Positions 43,279 through 48,301 of a stretch of 48,301 nt of DNA are shown in pieces. The stretch is from Bradyrhizobium sp. CSA207 (GTDB lineage Bacteria > Pseudomonadota > Alphaproteobacteria > Rhizobiales > Xanthobacteraceae), in assembly GCF_029051685.1 (NCBI RefSeq), contig NZ_JAACFT010000049.1, positions 1 to 48,301 on the forward strand. The letters run 5' to 3'. The position numbers and the translations under genes are program-made. Every line of letters starts with the position of its first letter. Position 1 is the first letter of the stretch. The notes beneath the pieces were generated by a model. That model saw nothing but the letters and a program-made list of their open reading frames with translations, was not told the DNA's origin and did not search any database.

Positions 43279-43575
43279 TCAGAAGACCCGGGTGGCCTCC
43301 ATCTCAATCTTCCTGCGGATCAGCGGATGCAGGCCGCCCCTGGTGGTGAGGTCCACCTCGACGCCGAGCTCTTCCTCAAGGAAGTGCTTTGCGGCCACCA
43401 GGTCGAAGGCGTTGAAGCGGCCGCGCGGGTCGTAGTCGATGAAGAGATCGAGGTCGCTGCCAGCAGTGGCCTGGTTGCGGGCGGTGGAGCCGAACAGGTA
43501 GAGCGACGTCGCGCCCTGCGCCCTTAGCGCGCCTGCGAGCGCGCGAAGCTTCTTCAGAGCATCAGTCCGTTTCAT
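43279..43575 (-). CDS. mntA: MntA-like nucleotidyltransferase antitoxin
   Basis: A 98-residue minimal nucleotidyltransferase with GSX10DXD as GSTARNQATAGSDLDLFID (about residues 29-47) and a third Asp region in VEVDLTTRGG (about 74). In characterised HepT-MntA pairs this enzyme AMPylates a Tyr of the toxin. It precedes the toxin gene, the normal order. It is about half identical by eye to the orphan MNT at 31473 in the motif region, and both start just after TGTGGTACGATAA. Confidence 0.9.
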   Translation of the reverse strand: MKRTDALKKLRALAGALRAQGATSLYLFGSTARNQATAGSDLDLFIDYDPRGRFNAFDLVAAKHFLEEELGVEVDLTTRGGLHPLIRRKIEMEATRVF

Positions 43576-43581
43576 GGTGTC

Positions 43582-43594
43582 TTATCGTACCACA
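43582..43594 (-). promoter_or_regulatory. Conserved TGTGGTACGATAA promoter-like motif before mntA
   Basis: Identical 13 bases to 31769-31781, six bases before the mntA ATG. See that entry for possible roles. Confidence 0.55.
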
Positions 43595-43632
43595 GGCTTA
43601 TGGAGTACGGCAAAAGCGAAATGCGCAGGCAA

Positions 43633-43718
43633 CGGATTTGCAAAGTTTGTTCGGGCTTTTCGAGGCGACGGATTTGCAAGGTTTTGTGGATGGGAATGGC
43701 GGATTTCTTGCAAATCCG
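43633..43718. repeat. CGGATTTGCAA repeat array, copy 2
   Basis: CGGATTTGCAA at 43633 and 43669, then the palindrome CGGATTTCTTGCAAATCCG at 43700-43718. Same organisation as 39166-39296, including GCGACGGATTTGCAAGG and GGGAATGGCGGATTTCT flanks. It lies upstream of mntA (minus strand) in the 331-bp gap before the S74 gene. Confidence 0.75.
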
Positions 43719-43767
43719 TTGCTTCCGTCGTTCACGCGGTGGGGCGCTGTGAAGTGTGCTGCGCTGG

Positions 43768-43892
43768 GGCGTGTTGTCGCGCCTTCACGCGGTTGGTTCT
43801 GGTGCCTTTCTTCGACGCTTTCGGCGTGAGGGTGGGGTGGGGTGGCCGTGGCCGGTTTGGTGGTAGGCCCCTTCTCTCCTCGCTGCGCGCGG
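43768..43892. repeat. Diverged intergenic repeat, copy 2
   Basis: GCGTGTTGTCGCGCCTTCACG, then GGCCGTGGCCGGTTTGGTGG and GGCCCCTTCTCTCC. Partner of 42835-42915 with about 40 extra bases in the middle. Confidence 0.55.
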
Positions 43893-43906
43893 GGGGCATC
43901 GTCCGG

Positions 43907-46900
43907 CTAGCGCATTCCCGCACGTTGCTTCGGCGCGTCGATGTCGCGTTGCTTCGGCGCGTCGATGTCGCGTTGCTTCAGCGCGTCGATGTCGTGCTGC
44001 TGGCTATCGAGGCGGGCCTCAAGGTTATCGTTGGCGGCCTTCAGGCTCCTGACCTGCGCTCTCAGGTCATCGTTGTCGGCCTTCAGTTCCTGGATAGCCC
44101 GCACCATCGGGGGGAACAGGCCGAGGTAGCTGACGCTCTTGGTGCCGCTGGGGTCACCCGCGGTTGTCACCAGTTGCGGGAACTGCCGCTCGACATCCTG
44201 CGCGATGAAGCCCCACTCGAGGCGGCCCGGCACGGCTTTACGTTCATACTGCACCGGTTTTAGCAGCATCATGCGGTCCAGCACCGTTGCATAGGGCAGC
44301 GGCTGGATGTTGGTCTTGAGGCGGCGGTCGGAGGTGTCGTTGAGCGTGCCTGAGTAGTGGATGTCTCCGCTTATCCAAAGAGATGTCGCGCTGACGGGGC
44401 CGGTGGCGGAGACGCCGGGGATGATGAAGTTACCGGAGGTGTCCATGTAGCCGGTGGTGGTGCCGCCAGTGGTGAAAGAGACGTAGCCGGTGGTGTTGGC
44501 GGTGACCTTGGTGGTGCCGGAGGTGATGTTGTCGCCGTTCGACGCGCCGACGATGCCGGTGAGGCCGGAGCCGTCGCCGACGAAGTGGGTGGCGGAGACG
44601 GTGCCGGAGACTTCGAGTTCAGTGGTGGGGACGCTGAGGTTGACGCCTGTTTTGCCGCCAGTGCTGCCCGGCAGAATCAACACATTGTTGGTGGAGCCGC
44701 TGTTGATGGAGAGGGAGCCGTTGCCGCTGGAAAGGCCGCTTTCATTGAGTTGGGCGTAACGGGTGGCAGTGCTAACGCGGAGATTGGGGTTGCTGGCGGC
44801 ATAGACATGCAGGGTAGTGCTTGGGGTGGAGGTGCCGATGCCGACGTTTCCGGCAAGGTAGTTTGACCCGCTCCCGCCCACATATAGCCCGTAACCCGCA
44901 CTGTTTCTGTTGAATACGTAGAGCCCGGAGGAGTTTGTGTATCCCTCAATGTGGACGGTGTCGCCTGCATTGGAAAGCGTGCTGCTGACTTGGAGGGTGG
45001 CGGTGGGGGCTGAGGTGCCGATGCCGACGTAGCCGGTGCTGACGATGCGCATGGCTTCGGTGCCGGAGGTGGTGAAGGCGATGTAGTTGCTGGGACTATT
45101 GCCGGTCACTTTTGTGTTTCCCGCACCCCAGGCAAGGCCCGTGGTATCGCCCGCGTAGAACGTGCTAGCCGCGATATTTCCTACGACATACAGACCATTA
45201 TTGCCCACGTTTACAGGCGACGCACCGATACCGACGCTGCCGGTGGTGGCGCTGATGAGGAAGGTGTTCCTGGCGGTGAGGTTGCCGGTGGCGTCGCGGA
45301 AGACGATGCTGCCACTAACGCCGTCGGTGACGCTGCCCACCGGCAGGTTGGTGAGGCCGGAGCCGTCGCCGACGAAGCGGGTGGCGCTTACTGTGCCGGA
45401 GACTTCGAGGCCGGAAGTCTGCGTAGGAGTGATTCCAATCCCCACCGCGCCGTTGCTGTCGATGCGCATGCGCTCGGTGGGGGTAACACTGCTCGCGGCG
45501 GTCGTGGAGAACACCAGCCGGCCCGGCATCGAGGAGGTGGTGCCGGTGCCTTCCATGGCGGCGCTGATGCGAGCTGCATTGCGGGCCGAGTAGTTGTAGT
45601 CGCTTTGGAAGTTCAGTGCGCCGATATTCTGGTTGGCAGTAGCGCCGCCGCTAATATCGTTTGAGCGAAGGGAGAGGATATAGCCGGAGCCTCCAGACGC
45701 GGCGCCCGCATTGTTGTAAAGCGTAGCACCGTAAGTGCTGATATTGGTTCCATTGTACTGGTTCGCCTGAGTGAAGTAGAGGGTGCCCAGGGTCACCGCA
45801 TTGGTCACGGAAACGTTGTTGAAAAACCCGAGGGTGGCCGAAGCCGTCCCGGCAACTTCCAGCTTCGCGTTAGGCGCAGTGGTGCCGATGCCGACGTAGC
45901 CAGTGCTGACGATGCGCATGGCTTCGGTGCTGGAGGTGGTGAATGCTAGATATTTGGCTGCATTGCCAAGGATGCTTGAAGTGTTGTCATTTGCAAAAAG
46001 ATACCCAGTGCTGCCCACCTTATAGCCGGTGGACTGAGTTATGCCGTTGACGGATAGTTGATTTCCACCAGGGGCACCGCCGATGCCGACGTTGCCGCTG
46101 TAGTAGCCGTCTGTGGCTGAAACTGTACCGGTGGTAGATATACCGGGGAGGACGAAGACGCCTGCGGTGTTCATGTAGCCGGTGGTGGTGCCGCCGGTGG
46201 TGAAGCTGATGTAGCCGGTGGTGTTGGCGGTGACTTTGGTGGTGCCGCTGGTGATGTTGTCGCCGCTGGAGGCGCCGACAATGCCGGTGAGCAGAGAGCC
46301 GTCGCCGACGAAATGGGTGGCGCTTACGGTGCCGGAGACTTCGAGGGGCGTTGTAGGGGTACTGATACCGATGCCAACGTAGCCGGTGCTGACGATGCGC
46401 ATGGCTTCGACGTATGCGGTTGCATTGTTACGGGTGACGGCGAAGCTGAGAGCGCTGGGCATGGAGGTGTTGGTTTGGGTGCCGTCAGCCAGGCCGCGAA
46501 TGGAAGCTACGCCAAAGCGCTGGTAGCTATCGTCGTTAGCGGCGAAGAGAAGTTCACCCAAAATAGCTCCGCTTGGCAGGTTGGTGGCTCCATTGCCGTT
46601 GCGCATGAGTATGGTGGGCGGATTGGCTGCGCTGTAGCCGTTGTACTTATACATCTGCAGTGTGGTGGAGGTGAGGGTGCTGGTTGCGCCGGTGGGGTCA
46701 TAGATCCTCAGCCAAGGTGTGTAAACGTAACTGCTGGCGAAGATGGAGCCGCTGACGTGAAGATTGTAGGTGGGGGTGGCGGTGCCGATGCCGACAAGGG
46801 CGCTTGAGGTGATGCGCATGGCTTCGGGTCCGCCAAATCCGTTGGCGCCGAAGGAGAGATCTTGGCCGACGTTGGCAGTGCGGATGAGCGGGACGCTGTT

Positions 46901-48301
46901 AGAGACAACGAGATAGGGACCGTTCGTCACGCCAGCGGTTGCGCCACCTATAACACCAGAAGGTGCGTAGAGGCTGGCGTTCGCGGTGTTGTAATAAAAG
47001 CCGCTGGCCGCGGACAGAACACCGTTGGCGTCGCGGTAAATCACACTGCCAGTGGCGCCGATGTTTCCTGCGTACATTGAGGTGGCGGAGATGGGGCCGG
47101 TGGTGCTGACGCCGGGGAGAATGAATTTACCGGCGGTATCCATGTAGCCGGTGGTGGTGCCGCCAGTGGTGAAAGAGACGTAGCCGGTTGTGTTGGCGGT
47201 GACTTTGGTGGTGCCGGAGGCGATGTTGTCGCCGCTAGATGCACCGCTGATGCCGGTAAGGCCGGAGCCGTCGCCTACAAATCTCGTGGCGCTTACGGTA
47301 CCGGAGACTTCGAGCGATTGCGTGGGGCTGGTGATGTTGATACCGATGAGGTTCCTGTTGCCGGTGCCGGAGCCGACGTTGCCCCAGATGGCGTTGACGA
47401 GGTTGAGCTGATAATTGCCGGTGTTGCTGTAGGGCGAGATGTTGGTGCCGATGACGGTATTGGAGTTGCCGGTGGTGATGCCCGCACCCGCATTGTAGCC
47501 GATGAGGATGTTGCCCTGCGAGCTGCTGACAGCCGTGCCGGCGTAAGCGCCAAGGAAGACCGAGTTGCTGACGGTGACATTGCGCATATAGCTCAATATA
47601 GAGTTGGGGCCTGTATAAGCACCCAATGCCACGTTTGCATACTGGTGGGCGCTGCCGCCGAGAGCATAGGCCCCGACCGCGGTACTGAGGCTGGTTTCGC
47701 TATATAATAAAGCGCTGACCCCTATTCCGGTATTATAGGAGCCATCGGAATTGAAGGACAATGTCGATGCACCAAAGGCAGAATTTCCGGTGGCATTGAT
47801 TTGCGTTCCAGCGGCGCCTAAGCCCACCGCAGTATTGTAACCCCCATCCTGATTCGACTGTAATGCGCTGTTGCCAACTGCGACGTTCTGATCGCCGGTG
47901 GTGTTGGCATTGAGGGCGTTGCTGCCAATGGCGACATTGTAAGTGCCGGTGGCGGTTGTGGACGTGAGTGCACCTATACCATAAGCGGTATTATGGGTGT
48001 TGCCATCGGCCGCCCCGGAAAGGCTGCCGGGGCCGTAGAGATTATATGCCACTGCGCTGTAGCTGATATCGGTAAGGCTGGCAAAGGTGGAGGCGCCGCC
48101 GGTGCCGGTGATGACAATGCCGTTCACGGTGAGGGAGGTGGCGGAGATGGTGCCGGAGACTTCGAGCTCGGTGGTCGGCGTTACGTTGATGCCGAGCCTG
48201 CGGGTGTAAATGCCGGCCGAGGTATCCGCGTGGCTGATAGCTGCGAGTGAGGTGAAGAGGAGGATAAGGAGTGAGGTGGGGGCTGATGCAGGGGCGATAG
48301 A
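43907..48301 (-). CDS. Secreted repetitive surface protein with S74 autocleaving chaperone (5' end outside window)
   Basis: 1,464 codons remain; the gene enters from the right edge, so its start codon is not visible. The first codons read a hydrophobic run then AAISHADTSAG, a Sec signal with a likely cut after SHA. Next are NTAVG-type beta-roll repeats (NVAIGSNAL, NVAVGNSAL, NTAVGLGAA). Then comes a long region of recurring units: FVGDGSGLTGI, SGTTKVTANTTGY, FTTGGTTTGYM, MRIVSTGYVGIGTSAPT. The end holds a peptidase S74 domain with SDRRLK (Ser and Lys of the autocleavage dyad) and GFIAQDVERQFPQLV, then a coiled coil. S74 domains trimerise phage tail spikes and are cut off; with a signal peptide here, a trimeric cell-surface adhesin is more likely. 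Confidence 0.85.
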   Translation of the reverse strand, partial: SIAPASAPTSLLILLFTSLAAISHADTSAGIYTRRLGINVTPTTELEVSGTISATSLTVNGIVITGTGGASTFASLTDISYSAVAYNLYGPGSLSGAADGNTHNTAYGIGALTSTTATGTYNVAIGSNALNANTTGDQNVAVGNSALQSNQDGGYNTAVGLGAAGTQINATGNSAFGASTLSFNSDGSYNTGIGVSALLYSETSLSTAVGAYALGGSAHQYANVALGAYTGPNSILSYMRNVTVSNSVFLGAYAGTAVSSSQGNILIGYNAGAGITTGNSNTVIGTNISPYSNTGNYQLNLVNAIWGNVGSGTGNRNLIGINITSPTQSLEVSGTVSATRFVGDGSGLTGISGASSGDNIASGTTKVTANTTGYVSFTTGGTTTGYMDTAGKFILPGVSTTGPISATSMYAGNIGATGSVIYRDANGVLSAASGFYYNTANASLYAPSGVIGGATAGVTNGPYLVVSNSVPLIRTANVGQDLSFGANGFGGPEAMRITSSALVGIGTATPTYNLHVSGSIFASSYVYTPWLRIYDPTGATSTLTSTTLQMYKYNGYSAANPPTILMRNGNGATNLPSGAILGELLFAANDDSYQRFGVASIRGLADGTQTNTSMPSALSFAVTRNNATAYVEAMRIVSTGYVGIGISTPTTPLEVSGTVSATHFVGDGSLLTGIVGASSGDNITSGTTKVTANTTGYISFTTGGTTTGYMNTAGVFVLPGISTTGTVSATDGYYSGNVGIGGAPGGNQLSVNGITQSTGYKVGSTGYLFANDNTSSILGNAAKYLAFTTSSTEAMRIVSTGYVGIGTTAPNAKLEVAGTASATLGFFNNVSVTNAVTLGTLYFTQANQYNGTNISTYGATLYNNAGAASGGSGYILSLRSNDISGGATANQNIGALNFQSDYNYSARNAARISAAMEGTGTTSSMPGRLVFSTTAASSVTPTERMRIDSNGAVGIGITPTQTSGLEVSGTVSATRFVGDGSGLTNLPVGSVTDGVSGSIVFRDATGNLTARNTFLISATTGSVGIGASPVNVGNNGLYVVGNIAASTFYAGDTTGLAWGAGNTKVTGNSPSNYIAFTTSGTEAMRIVSTGYVGIGTSAPTATLQVSSTLSNAGDTVHIEGYTNSSGLYVFNRNSAGYGLYVGGSGSNYLAGNVGIGTSTPSTTLHVYAASNPNLRVSTATRYAQLNESGLSSGNGSLSINSGSTNNVLILPGSTGGKTGVNLSVPTTELEVSGTVSATHFVGDGSGLTGIVGASNGDNITSGTTKVTANTTGYVSFTTGGTTTGYMDTSGNFIIPGVSATGPVSATSLWISGDIHYSGTLNDTSDRRLKTNIQPLPYATVLDRMMLLKPVQYERKAVPGRLEWGFIAQDVERQFPQLVTTAGDPSGTKSVSYLGLFPPMVRAIQELKADNDDLRAQVRSLKAANDNLEARLDSQQHDIDALKQRDIDAPKQRDIDAPKQRAGMR
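43927..43998. repeat. Tandem 24-bp repeat, three units
   Basis: GCTTCGGCGCGTCGATGTCG plus CGTT repeated at 43927, 43951 and (slightly diverged) 43975. It encodes RDIDAPKQ units at the C-terminal coiled coil of the S74 protein. Confidence 0.9.
44387..47310. repeat. Three dispersed copies of a ~230-bp repeat within the S74 gene
   Basis: Copies at about 44387-44615, 46120-46345 and 47071-47310 share blocks such as CATGTAGCCGGTGGTGGTGCC, GCCAGTGGTGAAAGAGACGT, GTGACTTTGGTGGTGCC and GCCGGAGCCGTCGCC. Each encodes the VSGTVSATRFVGDGSGLTGI ... GYMDTAGKFILPGVSTTG unit. Likely substrates for length variation by recombination. Confidence 0.75.

Noticed and set aside
37139..43906. Chromosomal integron cassette array
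   Set aside because: Small toxin-antitoxin and hypothetical genes suggested it, but genes face both ways and the intergenic repeats lack recognisable attC core sites; no intI seen.
43927..47310. Repeats in the S74 gene as CRISPR or satellite DNA
   Set aside because: They are in-frame coding repeats of a fibre protein.

Overview
The window looks like chromosome from a high-GC alphaproteobacterium of the Bradyrhizobium/Nitrobacteraceae type. This rests on gene content (an Anbu/ATP-grasp/alpha-E operon, MlrC and M20 hydrolases, peptide ABC transporter, a DUF6894-like protein) and on abundant intergenic palindromic repeats of the kind that litter Bradyrhizobium genomes. The species assignment is an inference; no rRNA gene is present.

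Left part, 1-30.75 kb, reads as ordinary chromosome. It holds a CNT nucleoside transporter, an EntS-like MFS exporter, and a five-gene minus-strand run (permuted ATP-grasp, alpha-E, transglutaminase, the proteasome-like peptidase Anbu, an SDR). Next come a CinA-like protein, xanthine phosphoribosyltransferase, a short MetE-like protein, a glutathione S-transferase remnant, an HCCA-isomerase/quinone-reductase pair and an enoyl-CoA hydratase. From 14.6 to 25.8 kb lies a peptide/amide scavenging block: amidase, M20 amidohydrolase, M81 (MlrC-like) hydrolase, a Dpp/Opp-type ABC transporter, a second M20 peptidase and a divergent solute-binding protein. Two membrane glycosyltransferase-like proteins and a Bcr/CflA drug exporter complete this part. 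Nine long palindromic repeats sit between these genes, the last ending at 20.7 kb.

Right part, from 30.75 kb to the end, is accessory. It starts exactly at a displaced 3' half of a tRNA-Leu(UAA) gene (30696-30755). A second 3' tRNA-Leu fragment lies at 34960-34992, and an intact tRNA-Leu(UAA) interrupted by a 207-nt group I intron lies at 36542-36835. All three are on the minus strand, the picture expected from repeated insertion at one tRNA 3' end. Immediately downstream of each of the last two tRNA ends is one large gene with a similar N-terminal nuclease-like motif (33687-34934 and 35031-36524). The first insert also carries a lone nucleotidyltransferase, a composite HTH antitoxin-like protein and a ParDE module.

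Beyond the tRNA are small rhizobial hypotheticals, a frameshifted zinc-ribbon/HTH/PD-(D/E)XK protein, a leucine-rich-repeat protein made of 60-bp DNA repeats, a two-gene unit (small protein plus HExxH metalloprotease), a HepT/MntA-type toxin-antitoxin pair, and the C-terminal 1,464 codons of a secreted repetitive surface protein with an S74 autocleaving chaperone end, which runs off the right edge. Several intergenic modules recur here (CGGATTTGCAA arrays at 39.2 and 43.7 kb, a promoter-like block at 39.9 and 40.5 kb, a TGTGGTACGATAA motif before both nucleotidyltransferase genes), suggesting the region was assembled from related cassettes.

The best candidates for something undescribed are the tRNA-Leu insertion hotspot with one nuclease-like gene behind each tRNA end, and the metalloprotease two-gene unit at 40.8-42.4 kb.
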